Assembly: GCF_027257845.1 (NCBI RefSeq) | Contig: NZ_JAPVOT010000006.1 | Location: forward strand, 124,001 to 188,000 | DNA: 64,000 nt | From: Alteromonas sp. BMJM2 | GTDB lineage: Bacteria; Pseudomonadota; Gammaproteobacteria; Enterobacterales; Alteromonadaceae | Reading direction: 5' to 3' | Position numbers and translations under genes: made by a program | Notes under the pieces: generated by a model | What the model was told of the DNA's origin: nothing | Seen by the model: the letters and a program-made list of their open reading frames with translations, nothing else | The model's database searches: none | Shown here: in pieces, positions 35,709 to 43,790 of the stretch | Layout of the letters: each line of letters opens with the position of its first letter | Numbering within the stretch: position 1 is the stretch's first letter

Positions 35709-36329
35709 ATGCTAAAGAAGATAAACAACATTCTTTCTAGCCTATTAATGGTGTGTGTTTTTTTGAGTGTTAGCCCCCTTGTTGCTGCGAAAAAAGACGA
35801 TGGATCTCAAATACAGCCTGACAACTATTACCCTCGCGTAAAAATGGAAACCACCATGGGTGATATTGTGGTGGAGTTAGATAGAAGACGCGCTCCTATT
35901 ACCGCGAATAACTTTTTGCGTTATGTAGATAAGCAGGCTTACAACGACACTATTTTTCACCGTATTGTACCGGGATTTGTGGTGCAAGGTGGCGGCTACA
36001 CCTCTGATTTCAACGGTAAGTCGAACTTTCCCGATATATTTAACGAATCGGGCAATGGGCTCACTAACGACTTACATACCATTGCACTGGCACGTCAAAA
36101 CGGCCCTCACACCGCTAACCGTCAATTCTTTTTTAACGTCAATGATAATGAAAGCCTGAACCCTGGACGAGACTGGGGCTATGCGGTGTTTGGCTTAATC
36201 GTAGAAGGGTCAGATGTCGTTGATGCTATGTCAGAAGTGGAAACCGAGTACTCAATTCGCTTAAACGCGAACAACGTTCCCATTGAGCCCATCGTGATCA
36301 AAAAAGTGACTGTGCTTCCGCCGCTGTAG
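35709..36329 (+). CDS. ppiA: Periplasmic peptidyl-prolyl cis-trans isomerase (cyclophilin)
   Basis: This 206-residue cyclophilin-type prolyl isomerase has a signal peptide (residues 1-27, ending SPLVAA) and is therefore exported. The fold is complete: VKMETTMGDIVVELDRRRAPITANNFLRYV, the catalytic FHRIVPGFVVQGGGY with the active Arg, then NRQFFFNVNDNESLNPGRDWGYAVFGLIVEG. It assists folding of periplasmic proteins. The C-terminus is longer than PpiA of E. coli by about 10 residues. It is likely co-transcribed with rlmG. The gene name is by similarity only. Confidence 0.92.
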   Translation: MLKKINNILSSLLMVCVFLSVSPLVAAKKDDGSQIQPDNYYPRVKMETTMGDIVVELDRRRAPITANNFLRYVDKQAYNDTIFHRIVPGFVVQGGGYTSDFNGKSNFPDIFNESGNGLTNDLHTIALARQNGPHTANRQFFFNVNDNESLNPGRDWGYAVFGLIVEGSDVVDAMSEVETEYSIRLNANNVPIEPIVIKKVTVLPPL

Positions 36330-36469
36330 TCACACTTTTGCATTAAACGCCCTGCATTAAACTTGTCTGTAGCCGGTTTGCGGTAGTCTCTAAAATATAT
36401 ATGCCACCGCCTTGGTTATGCAACTTTCCAAGGTTGGTGGCGTGTGACGCGTTAATTATCAACGTTCCG
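36330..36469. other. Intergenic segment with large hairpin
   Basis: A long hairpin spans 36403-36441 (GCCACC-G-CCTTGG against CCAAGG-TT-GGTGGC). No T-tract follows, so it may be a processed or Rho-type end rather than a classical terminator for ppiA. Confidence 0.55.
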
Positions 36470-36607
36470 TCAAATTCCCGTAAAGACGGTATTCATTAGA
36501 TACACGCCAATTGATAGACACACCAAGCCTAACGTGACCATCGGTATCATCATTGTCGCAACAACTTTTGCCGTTTCTTTGCTCGTATCGTTTTTCTGTT
36601 TAGTCAT
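36470..36607 (-). CDS. Predicted 45-residue single-span membrane protein
   Basis: This 45-codon ORF has ATG at 36607, preceded by GAGGG seven bases upstream, and a stop at 36470. The first 15 residues are polar and Lys-rich (MTKQKNDTSKETAKVVATM); residues about 16-40 form a hydrophobic helix (MIPMVTLGLVCLSIGVYLMN). It is too short for usual gene callers. The good ribosome site and the clean N-in/TM design favour a real small membrane protein. Function unknown. Confidence 0.5.
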   Translation of the reverse strand: MTKQKNDTSKETAKVVATMMIPMVTLGLVCLSIGVYLMNTVFTGI

Positions 36608-36814
36608 GTCTTAGCCCTCAAGAATTAGGCCTTAATTATACGTGATCGCGACCTGTAGCCTTAAGCGCTAAACCGCTGATTTTGAGACAATAATTTTTAA
36701 CTTTTGTTTATGAAATGTTAAAGGTAACTGGCTAATTTTTCTGACAAGTGCTCCTTGATGCCATTAAGCCTATAGAAAAGTTGTTATTTTACTAATTGCC
36801 CATAAATCTGACAG
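36608..36814. other. Intergenic region before the rhomboid gene
   Basis: About 200 bp between the small minus-strand gene and the interrupted rhomboid gene should hold both promoters. Nothing else is seen. Confidence 0.5.
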
Positions 36815-37788
36815 ATGAAAACGACGTCTCTCAAAAACAGTATATTAATCACCGCATTCGCCGTGGGTTTTATTTGGTGCTTTAAAGCTTTTGAACTCAA
36901 CTTTAACGTCGACCTAAGTTGGCTCGGGGTTTATCCTTTAGCGCTGCATGGTTTGGTTGGAATTATAACAGCGCCCCTTATACACGGCTCATTAGAGCAC
37001 ATTTTCAACAATACATTGCCCATGTTAGTTCTTGGCTCATCTCTCATCTACGGTTACCCAAAAACACGTTGGCGTGTGTTAATAACACTGTGGTTACTAT
37101 CTGGTATTGGTGTGTGGTTGTTTGGACGCGAAAGCTATCATATTGGCGCTAGCGGTTTAACTCATGGTGTATTTTTTTATCTATTTGTAGTGAGTATATT
37201 TCGCAGAGAAAATACCAGTCCGCATAGATACTTATCCACTCAGCGAGACTTAAAATGTTCGTAATCGCGGCGTGTTACCGCAGGTATAGTGGTTCTACAT
37301 CAAGGTGACACAACAAAGAGTACGGACATTTTAAACTCGCCCTTCGGGAAGGTCTGGCAAGCTCCCTAGCTTCATTCTGGGAATTTGAAAGGGAACAACC
37401 ATTCCTGCATTCCCACGCTTTGCTAGGAAACTTGCCAGCGCCTTCTGAGGGGGTAATTATCTATGCGGACTGGTATCGTCGTTCAGTCGTGCTTATGATG
37501 GTTGCTTTTTTCATGTACGGTGGAATGACGATGAGCATATTTCCCCGCCAAGAAGGGATTTCGTTCGAATACCATTTATTCGGTGCTTTGGCTGGTGTTC
37601 TTTGTGCCTGCTTATGGCATTCGCTAGATCCAAAACCGACAGTTAAGGCATATTCTTGGGAAGTAGAACCTAAATCGGAAGACCCTATTATCGGCGATCA
37701 GTGGCGTCTTGATGGACAAGCTGAAGAAAATGAGGGGAATATAAAAACTGTGCCGAATGAAAAGGAAAACATGAATGACCAACGTTAA
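36815..37788 (+). pseudogene. Rhomboid family intramembrane serine protease, interrupted
   Basis: Two open parts surround a 263-bp repeat. The first part (from ATG 36815) has TM segments, the HGSLEHIFNN motif and catalytic-Ser motif HIGASGLTHG (Ser113); the second (from 37476) has RRSVVLMMVAFFMYGGM and the catalytic-His motif EYHLFGALAGVL (His166 in the repaired protein). Removing 37213-37475 joins the frames (R-R-E-N then R-R-S-V-V) into a continuous 236-residue protein of normal rhomboid type. As found, the first frame stops at 37264 inside the repeat, so Ser and His lie on separate frames and the gene should be inactive. The stop overlaps the thioesterase gene by 14 bp. Confidence 0.9.
37213..37475 (+). 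mobile_element. 263-bp MITE-like structured element, copy 1 (in the rhomboid gene)
   Basis: The element is bounded by perfect 18-bp terminal inverted repeats TACCAGTCCGCATAGATA and TATCTATGCGGACTGGTA, imperfectly extending to about 31 bp. Inside, one hairpin has arms TTAAAATGTTCGTA (near 37250) and TACGGACATTTTAA (near 37320), with nested GTGTTACC/GGTGACAC and a small terminal stem-loop. Another has arms GGCAAGCTCCCTAGC (37356-37370) and GCTAGGAAACTTGCC (37421-37435), with a small CCTT/AAGG hairpin between the two. It carries no plausible gene. It matches 47981-48243 in reverse orientation at about 250 of 263 positions. The flanks read AAAA on the left and TCGT on the right; no duplication is evident. 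Confidence 0.88.
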
Positions 37789-38233
37789 GCCTAATGCATT
37801 TGAATTACTGCTAAGAGTTCGATATGCCGAATGCGACCCTCAAAATGTTGTATTTAATGCGCGATATGCTGACTACGCAGACTTAGCCGCTACTGAATTT
37901 ATGCGAGCGCTAATAGGTGGGTATCAAGCACTAACAAACCAAGGCTTAGATAATCAAGTCGTCAATCTCAATATATCATGGCAAAACTCAGCGAAATTCG
38001 ACGACATTTTGTGCTTGTCGGTGCATGTCAGCAAAGTTGGCAATACATCTTTTACGATGCAAATTAATATGCTGAATTGGCAAACTAACCACACTGTGGC
38101 ATCAGCTGAAATTGTCTATGTGATGATCGATTCACTGACATTTAAAAAGAAACCCGTACCCCATGAGTTTAAAGCAACGTTACTGAAAGGAGCCCCAGGA
38201 AAAACGATGAACCTGGCAGGGATTGAGCTTTAG
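37775..38233 (+). CDS. Acyl-CoA thioesterase, hotdog fold (YbgC/4-HBT-like)
   Basis: This 152-residue cytoplasmic hotdog-fold thioesterase has the 4-hydroxybenzoyl-CoA thioesterase motif RYAECDPQNVVFNARYADYAD with the catalytic Asp, then HVSKVGNTSFTMQI and a final strand with AEIVYVMID. The start ATG 37775 lies five bases after AAGGAAAAC and is inside the last codons of the rhomboid gene (14-bp overlap), so both were one transcript. The interruption upstream may weaken its expression. The acyl-CoA substrate is unknown. Confidence 0.9.
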   Translation: MTNVKPNAFELLLRVRYAECDPQNVVFNARYADYADLAATEFMRALIGGYQALTNQGLDNQVVNLNISWQNSAKFDDILCLSVHVSKVGNTSFTMQINMLNWQTNHTVASAEIVYVMIDSLTFKKKPVPHEFKATLLKGAPGKTMNLAGIEL

Positions 38234-38269
38234 TTTTGACGCTTCAACATTAGCTTATCTCGCAGCATC

Positions 38270-38773
38270 CTAAAGCGACAGCCAGTAAAGCGCCTGGACA
38301 GGGAATGACTTATCAAAATACCATCCTTGCCTTTCATACCCTAATTTCGTTAGCAGCGCCTGAGAACGCGTGTTATCTGGATGAGTCATTCCCGTGAGAA
38401 AGCGATAACCTTGATTTCTTGCCCATTGAATCACGAGTTCACAGGCTTCTTGGCAAATGCCTCGTCCTCGCGCTTCTGGCAGCAGGGCAAAGCCTAAATC
38501 CGGGCAGGTGAATGCGAAGCGATTAAACAGCCCGCAGACTCCTAATGGAAGCGCAGTCTCGCTGTCCTCAATAGCCAGCAGTCCGTAGCCCCATTCTTTG
38601 CATTGGGCATTGGTACGGGCAATATAGTCGCAGGCGTCTTCAAGTGAATCGACTCCGCGACTTCCAATGAACTTTACCCACTGAAGGTCTTGCTGCAGTG
38701 CTAACACCCATTCTTTGTCGTCAAAGCTGAGCGCCCGCAACCGAACTCGTGTTCCCTGAAACCCTATATTCAT
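38270..38773 (-). CDS. GNAT family N-acetyltransferase (RimJ/RimL-like)
   Basis: This 167-residue acetyl-CoA-dependent transferase has the pattern RVRLRALSFDDKEWVLALQQD at the start, DLGFALLPEARGRGICQEACELVIQWA with the acetyl-CoA binding R-G-x-G loop, and TGMTHPDNTRSQALLTKLGYERQG typical of the RimJ/YdaF subgroup. Its target (protein N-terminus or small molecule) is not readable. It is 37 bp behind the cyclotransferase-like gene on the same strand. Confidence 0.9.
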   Translation of the reverse strand: MNIGFQGTRVRLRALSFDDKEWVLALQQDLQWVKFIGSRGVDSLEDACDYIARTNAQCKEWGYGLLAIEDSETALPLGVCGLFNRFAFTCPDLGFALLPEARGRGICQEACELVIQWARNQGYRFLTGMTHPDNTRSQALLTKLGYERQGWYFDKSFPVQALYWLSL

Positions 38774-38810
38774 CTTAATGACGCCCTAACCGTTTATTAC
38801 AGGAAAGAAG

Positions 38811-39470
38811 TTAAGATAGTAGATTATTCGATAAGATGGTGTCTATTTTGTCTTGTATGGTCTTATCTACGTTGGCAGCCCGTGGATATTTAGGCAAGGC
38901 TCTGTCGTTAACACGAGGGTGATCCCACAGTGAGGTATGCGTTACAAAATCTGTGGCGGCCTTTTCGCCTGCGTGCTCTAAGCATCCGGCTAAACAAGTA
39001 TCAACATAAGTTTGGCTTACCGGAAACTCATCATTCGCAGGGCTACAGTGCAATGTCTCACATACCCATAGTGTGCGACCGCTAAGGGCTTCATAAAGGG
39101 CTGTTTCGCTATTTATGTCCATTGTAGCGTAGAAGGCAATTTGCTCTGGCGACACTTGCGTAAATCGATAGTCTTTTTCTCGTTCTTGCAGCGCAGGATT
39201 GAGCTCGGCGGGGATCAGTTGCGCATTCAGCTTTTTAGCGGCGTTTTTGATTGCCCCAACGTAGGTTTGCTGCTCTTGAATACTTCTTGTTACCCAGGCA
39301 CGCTCGAACCCATCTACCATTACAGGAATGCCGTAGGTTTTTATACCCGAAAAGCGCTCTCTGCTGTCGCGGCTTAACAAACTTCCATAGCCAAGAACGA
39401 TATGGGACTCATCGAGCCCGTTTAAATAATTAACAATGTCATGTGCAGAGGGTGCATCAGCGTTGTTCAC
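38811..39470 (-). CDS. Gamma-glutamylcyclotransferase-like protein
   Basis: This 219-residue protein has a GGCT-like beginning: HIVLGYGSLLSRDSRERFSGI (the YGSL substrate-loop motif) and VDGFERAWVTRSI. Later, NPALQEREKDYRFTQVSP has a Glu at the position of the family general base. It lacks the length and order of ChaC proteins, so it may act on a different amide, or be a non-catalytic relative. Cytoplasmic. Likely co-transcribed with the GNAT gene. Confidence 0.75.
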   Translation of the reverse strand: MNNADAPSAHDIVNYLNGLDESHIVLGYGSLLSRDSRERFSGIKTYGIPVMVDGFERAWVTRSIQEQQTYVGAIKNAAKKLNAQLIPAELNPALQEREKDYRFTQVSPEQIAFYATMDINSETALYEALSGRTLWVCETLHCSPANDEFPVSQTYVDTCLAGCLEHAGEKAATDFVTHTSLWDHPRVNDRALPKYPRAANVDKTIQDKIDTILSNNLLS

Positions 39471-39591
39471 ACTATCTCCTGTATGATTTTATGATGTGAC
39501 TATTAATAACAGAACTTACTCCTTCGCAACTTAAGTTTACAGCCTCATAGCCCAACATGCTTGCTCTGATTCATTAAGACGAGGTCATAAA

Positions 39592-39651
39592 AAAAGGCGG
39601 TACCTTTTGAGTTTACCTTGATGCGATAACCTCAAAAAGCACCGCCTTTAC
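39592..39651 (-). terminator. Long-stem terminator after the zinc receptor gene
   Basis: The stem AAAGGCGGT-ACC-TTTTGAG against CTCAAAAAGC-ACCGCCTTT is followed on the minus strand by a seven-base T-run. Confidence 0.8.
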
Positions 39652-39716
39652 AGCATCTACCTTATGGCATGTTGCTGTTATTTAGCGATAAACTAAAAAC
39701 AGCCCATCATTAATGA

Positions 39717-42260
39717 TTAGAACAAGGCTCTTACACCCACGCTGATATTTCTACCTGGTAGCGGCGCTTGGTCTTTAAGGAAAGACGTGTGCACTCGCGC
39801 TTCTTCATCAGTCAAGTTATCACCTCGAGCAAACACAACCCAATCGATGCCTTGACTCGCAAATTCATACTGAACGCTGGCGTTTAACAGGGTGTATCCG
39901 TCTGTAGCCGTTTCAAAAGACGCGGTATCAGTTTGGTCGTCAACCCAAGTAAAACCAGCATCTGCGCTAAGCCCGCCGTTAACGTAACTTAGCTCACCAC
40001 CAATTCGCATTGGCGGAGTACGTGGCAAATTGTCGTCTTCTATTTCTGCGCGAATATAATCGGTAAATACGGTCAAACGGAACGCATCATTAAGGTCGAA
40101 GTACGCTTGCGCTTCAAGTCCCCAAATGTCGGCGTCGGCTTGCTGGAAGTAGTACACAGGCAAGCCTTCATCGCTGTGCGACTCATGACCTTCTTCATGT
40201 TCACCTTCGTGCTCACCTTCAAGTTCTCCGCCGTGATCATCATCGTGCTCTTCGTCGTGTTCATCACCATGTTCTTCATGCTCAGATAACGCGATTAGGC
40301 CCGTGTTAGTTTGGAAAACATAGTTGTCGGCTTGGTTATAAAACAAAGAAACGCTATAGCCCCAATCGCCAGTAAACTTGCGGAAGGTAACGTCTAAATT
40401 AGTGCTAACTTCTTCAGTCACCCCTTTTAAGTTTTCTTCAATATGGCCTTCTTCGTCCAAGTCGAATACAAGTCCAACTTCATAACTTTCTGTTGCCAAA
40501 TGCTGACCGGCAGAAAATAGTTCCTGCTGACTCGGAGCACGTTCGCTTCTAGAAAGCGTAATCGCTACTGACTGGCCGTCGGTGTACTCCCAGTTCGCAC
40601 CTGCAGAAAGGGATACTGCTGTGAAGTCATATTCTGGGAACGTAAACTCTGTACCGTGAGCTTCATGCTCTTCGCCTTCATGTTCCTCACCTTCGTGTTC
40701 TTCGCCTTCGTGCTCTTCACCCTCGTGATCTTCGTCATGATACACATCAAGCTCTACTTCACTGTCTGCAACATCAATAGAGGTTGATTCTAAACGACCA
40801 CCAATTTCAAACGTTACATCACCCACTTTCTTTTGCTCAATGAGGTACAACGAAAAGCTGTCTGTCACGTTAGCTGGCGTAAACGCCTCTTCACCCACAG
40901 CGGTGTAATCGCTTGATGTAAACTGTAGACCAAACACACCGTGCCAGCCTGCCACTTCTTCATGATAAGCCGATAGGCGAATATCAGTAGACTCGTTGGT
41001 AAACACAGTTCCCGGCATGCCGTCTTCTATTTCAGCGTGCTCGTAATCGGTGTAGGCAGCGGCGAATTTCAGGTTAGTTAGCCCTTTAATTGGCGAGTGC
41101 CACTCACCTGCGGCTTGGTAACGAGTCATATCGACATCGAGCAGCACGCCTTCTTCTTCGTGCATGTGCTCTTCGTCGTGCTCTTCATCGTGAGAATCGT
41201 CTAAGCCTTCATCATGGTCTTCATCGTGTTCGTCGCCATGACCGTGACTGTGCCCTGGAACACCATATTCGTTATCGAGCTTTTCAACGGCGAAACCGAA
41301 ATAGCCTTCCTCGGCAACGTAAGAAAGCCCAGCAACAATGTTAGTTGTCTCCATGGCACTGCTCTCTAATTCGCCGCTTTCCTCGTCATCATCTGGCTCT
41401 AGAGATGCAAAACCCGGAATGTCTGCGTTTTCTGTATCACGGATAAAACCGTCAACATGCCAAACAAAGTTACCTTGTCCGCCAGTTACGTCACCACGGG
41501 TATATTTACCTTCGTTTACGGTGCTGTAGCTTGCTTCGACTTCCCCCTCAACACCGTCTACTTGGTATTGCGGTATGCGCTTATCAACAACGTTAACTAC
41601 ACCGCCAATTGCACCACTTCCATATTGAAGTGTTGCCGGGCCGCGAAGCACTTCAACCTGAGTCGCACTTGCCAACGTGGTGGCCACGTTGTGATCTGGA
41701 CCAACGCGAGACACGTCAGATACATCCAAGCCGTTTTGTACAATTTTTACTCGTGGGCCATCGTTGCCACGAATGATAGGGCTGCTTGAAACAGGACCAA
41801 AATAGGTACTGTGTACCCCTGGGGTATTCTTAAGCGTTTCACCAAGAGTAGGCGCTTCAATTTTGCGAAGTTTTTCAGCACCAATAACAGTAACAGGCGT
41901 TACTGACTCAAGCACAGATGACTGCAGGGCTGTTGCCGTCACTACAATGTTTTCTACCGACGCAGACTGTAATACAAAGTCAGCTTTCTGATCGCTACTC
42001 ACATCACCAAGGTCGTTATCACCATGAATGTAGTCGCTTGAATAAACATGTAAATGGATATGAGGTTGCTTTACATCGTTAAAACGATAGATGCCGTTTT
42101 CGTCGGTAACTGCTACGCGGCGCGTGCCTTCAATTTTAACTTCCGCGCCTTCTACTGGTTTGCCTGACGTATCAGTGACAGTTCCCGTCACTGTGGTTGC
42201 TAAAACCGGAGCGCTGAGTAATCCCGCTATCGTAATGCTTAGTAACGAACGCATTTTCAT
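39717..42260 (-). CDS. TonB-dependent receptor, probable zinc receptor (ZnuD-like)
   Basis: This 847-residue outer-membrane receptor has a signal peptide, then an N-terminal carboxypeptidase-regulatory-like domain (TVTGTVTDTSGKPVEGAEVKIEGTRRVAVTDENGIYRFNDV), the TonB box (SVENIVVTATAL), the plug (IRGNDGPRVKIVQNGLDVSDVSRVGPDHN, LQYGSGAIGGVVNVVD) and a large barrel. Three loops are very rich in His, Asp and Glu (about residues 337-372, 509-537 and 658-690), suitable for metal capture, as in ZnuD-type receptors. A Zur-like box 80 bp upstream supports zinc. One His/Glu loop is built of 15-bp repeats. Final strand ends in Phe (VGVRALF). Confidence 0.9.
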   Translation of the reverse strand: MKMRSLLSITIAGLLSAPVLATTVTGTVTDTSGKPVEGAEVKIEGTRRVAVTDENGIYRFNDVKQPHIHLHVYSSDYIHGDNDLGDVSSDQKADFVLQSASVENIVVTATALQSSVLESVTPVTVIGAEKLRKIEAPTLGETLKNTPGVHSTYFGPVSSSPIIRGNDGPRVKIVQNGLDVSDVSRVGPDHNVATTLASATQVEVLRGPATLQYGSGAIGGVVNVVDKRIPQYQVDGVEGEVEASYSTVNEGKYTRGDVTGGQGNFVWHVDGFIRDTENADIPGFASLEPDDDEESGELESSAMETTNIVAGLSYVAEEGYFGFAVEKLDNEYGVPGHSHGHGDEHDEDHDEGLDDSHDEEHDEEHMHEEEGVLLDVDMTRYQAAGEWHSPIKGLTNLKFAAAYTDYEHAEIEDGMPGTVFTNESTDIRLSAYHEEVAGWHGVFGLQFTSSDYTAVGEEAFTPANVTDSFSLYLIEQKKVGDVTFEIGGRLESTSIDVADSEVELDVYHDEDHEGEEHEGEEHEGEEHEGEEHEAHGTEFTFPEYDFTAVSLSAGANWEYTDGQSVAITLSRSERAPSQQELFSAGQHLATESYEVGLVFDLDEEGHIEENLKGVTEEVSTNLDVTFRKFTGDWGYSVSLFYNQADNYVFQTNTGLIALSEHEEHGDEHDEEHDDDHGGELEGEHEGEHEEGHESHSDEGLPVYYFQQADADIWGLEAQAYFDLNDAFRLTVFTDYIRAEIEDDNLPRTPPMRIGGELSYVNGGLSADAGFTWVDDQTDTASFETATDGYTLLNASVQYEFASQGIDWVVFARGDNLTDEEARVHTSFLKDQAPLPGRNISVGVRALF
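40661..40735. repeat. 15-bp tandem repeat in the zinc receptor gene
   Basis: There are five units of 15 bp (40661-40735; the first is CTTCATGCTCTTCGC), encoding repeated EHEGE blocks on the minus strand. Variation in copy number would alter the number of metal-binding side chains in an outer loop. Confidence 0.85.
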
Positions 42261-42338
42261 TATTTTCCTCTACTGAGTGTCTTTAGCTGTGATTTTACCG
42301 TTTCTACGGCATTGCCAATGAGTGTGCTTGAGCAATAT

Positions 42339-42356
42339 GTGATGTTATAACATTTT
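42339..42356 (-). promoter_or_regulatory. Zur-like operator
   Basis: GTGATGTTATAACATTTT contains the perfect palindrome ATGTTATAACAT. It agrees with the gammaproteobacterial Zur consensus GTAATGTTATAACATTAC at 15 of 18 positions. It lies about 80 bp before the zinc-receptor ATG, as expected for repression by zinc-loaded Zur. Confidence 0.75.
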
Positions 42357-42414
42357 TCAGCATACGGGTTATAAAGTCAACAGCAAATAATCGCAGCAAA
42401 GCAGCCATTAGCCG

Positions 42415-42567
42415 ATGAAGCGTGTTGAAGTGTTTACGCATAGACGAGGTTTCTTAGAAGGGATTTCGAAAGAAGCAGAACTAAAGGCGCCAGGGACGGG
42501 GGCAATGGACGCGTTAAGGAGAGCACCTCAACAAGACCAACTTATGCTTGAGTGGGAGAATGAATGA
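42415..42567 (+). CDS. Possible 50-residue protein, doubtful
   Basis: The ORF begins MKRVEVFTHRRGFLEGISKE and ends LMLEWENE. Composition is protein-like and not low in complexity, but no ribosome site is visible and no relative is recognised. It could be the remnant of a larger gene. Confidence 0.25.
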   Translation: MKRVEVFTHRRGFLEGISKEAELKAPGTGAMDALRRAPQQDQLMLEWENE

Positions 42568-42637
42568 CCAAGGATTAGCCTTTCCTTCATTGAAATAGAA
42601 GACTGTAGTGTGTAAGCCTGTGCTTTACTCTATTTTG

Positions 42638-43618
42638 CTAGGCGCGGCTAACGGGAAAGTTAATGACTTCTTGAATGTGTGAGGCGCCGACTTGCAACAT
42701 CAACAGTCTGTCTATGCCAAGGGCAACCCCTGCGCAATTTGGCAGACCCGACTCTAGCGCCTGCAAAAAGTGCTCATCGATAGGTTTTTCTGGCAACCCT
42801 GACAACACGCGCTTTTTATTATCTTGATTAAACCTCTCTCGCTGCTCAGCGGGTTCACTCAGTTCATTGAACCCGTTAGCTAGTTCAACACCTTTAAAAT
42901 ACACTTCAAAGCGCTCGGCAACGCGACTGTCAGACGGACTTATTTTCGCCAGTGCTGCTTGTGAGGCAGGAAAGTTATAGACAAAACACGGCGCTTTCAG
43001 GCCTATTTTAGGTTCAATGCCATAGGAAAACAGAAGCTGCAGCTGACTGTCTCTTGATAAACTCTCCATGCCATCAATATCAATACCGCATTCGAGCATT
43101 TTTTGATGAATTGAGCTTGTTGGGCTGGTAAGCGGGTCTATGCCAAGATGAGTGATAAACGCATTTTGGTAAGTGATCATTTCACTATCAGTTGTTGCGC
43201 CTAACACCTCATGTAAAAGGGCATCTACTTCTTTCATAAGCATGAAGTGGTCAAAGCCTGGTCGATACCATTCCAGCATGGTGAATTCAGGGTTGTGCCA
43301 CCGCCCTTCCCCTTCATGACGAAATGCTTTGCCAATTTGATAAATGGCACCGCTTTGTGCACATAACAGCCGCTTCATTGCATATTCAGGCGATGTTTGA
43401 AGAAACAAAGAAACGGGCTTTCCCGTATTAGCGTACAAAAATTCAGTGCTAAACCCGTCGATATGCTCATCGGTAACAGTTCCGCCAGATAGCACTGGGG
43501 TTTCTACTTCAAGAACGTCAAGGCTGTGGAAAAACGCCCTTATTTGACGAAGTAATTCAGCTCTCGCCACTCTGGTTTTGTGGGTGGTGGTAGGTTGCCA
43601 AGATTGCTCATGTTTCAT
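42638..43618 (-). CDS. epmA: EF-P--(R)-beta-lysine ligase EpmA
   Basis: EpmA (formerly PoxA/GenX/YjeA) attaches beta-lysine to elongation factor P. The 326-residue protein is a shortened class II lysyl-tRNA synthetase without the anticodon domain. Class II motifs are visible: motif 1 region FFHSLDVLEVETPVLSGG, motif 2 FRHEGEGRWHNPEFTMLEWY, and motif 3 GVALGIDRLLML; TSPEYAMKRLL is typical of EpmA. The gene lies 172 bp behind efp on the same strand but behind an efp terminator. EpmB is encoded just beyond efp on the opposite strand, so the modification system is clustered. Confidence 0.96.
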   Translation of the reverse strand: MKHEQSWQPTTTHKTRVARAELLRQIRAFFHSLDVLEVETPVLSGGTVTDEHIDGFSTEFLYANTGKPVSLFLQTSPEYAMKRLLCAQSGAIYQIGKAFRHEGEGRWHNPEFTMLEWYRPGFDHFMLMKEVDALLHEVLGATTDSEMITYQNAFITHLGIDPLTSPTSSIHQKMLECGIDIDGMESLSRDSQLQLLFSYGIEPKIGLKAPCFVYNFPASQAALAKISPSDSRVAERFEVYFKGVELANGFNELSEPAEQRERFNQDNKKRVLSGLPEKPIDEHFLQALESGLPNCAGVALGIDRLLMLQVGASHIQEVINFPVSRA

Positions 43619-43661
43619 AGTCGCACCAACGCTTTTAAGAAGAAGATGAAAGCCATAAATT

Positions 43662-43692
43662 AAAAAACCGGTACGTGAACATACCGGTTTTT
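43662..43692 (-). terminator. Intrinsic terminator of efp
   Basis: AAAACCGGTA/TACCGGTTTT is a 10-bp stem with an 8-nt loop. It has T-runs on both strands and is placed just past efp. Confidence 0.85.
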
Positions 43693-43790
43693 GAACGTTG
43701 CTAGTAACTCGCTTTTTGGCAATGTTACTGATTATTAAGCGATGCTTTTTTAAGTATGACTTATTTAAACGCTACTTATTTAAACTCTAC

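Larger units (their letters stand above)
42261..42637. other. Intergenic region with Zur site and a doubtful small ORF
   Basis: These 377 bp between the zinc receptor gene and epmA (both minus strand) hold the Zur-like box (42339-42356) and a 50-codon plus-strand ORF (42415-42567). Confidence 0.6.

Noticed and set aside
37420..37475. TTG start inside the 263-bp repeat giving a separate second protein
   Set aside because: The first residues are repeat-derived (LGNLPAPSEG) and the rest is the C-terminal half of the rhomboid; better read as one interrupted gene.
37213..37475. Group II intron or known IS630-type element
   Set aside because: Too short, with no intron domain V motif and no transposase. 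TA at both ends is suggestive of IS630, but removal with TA left behind does not restore the frame.
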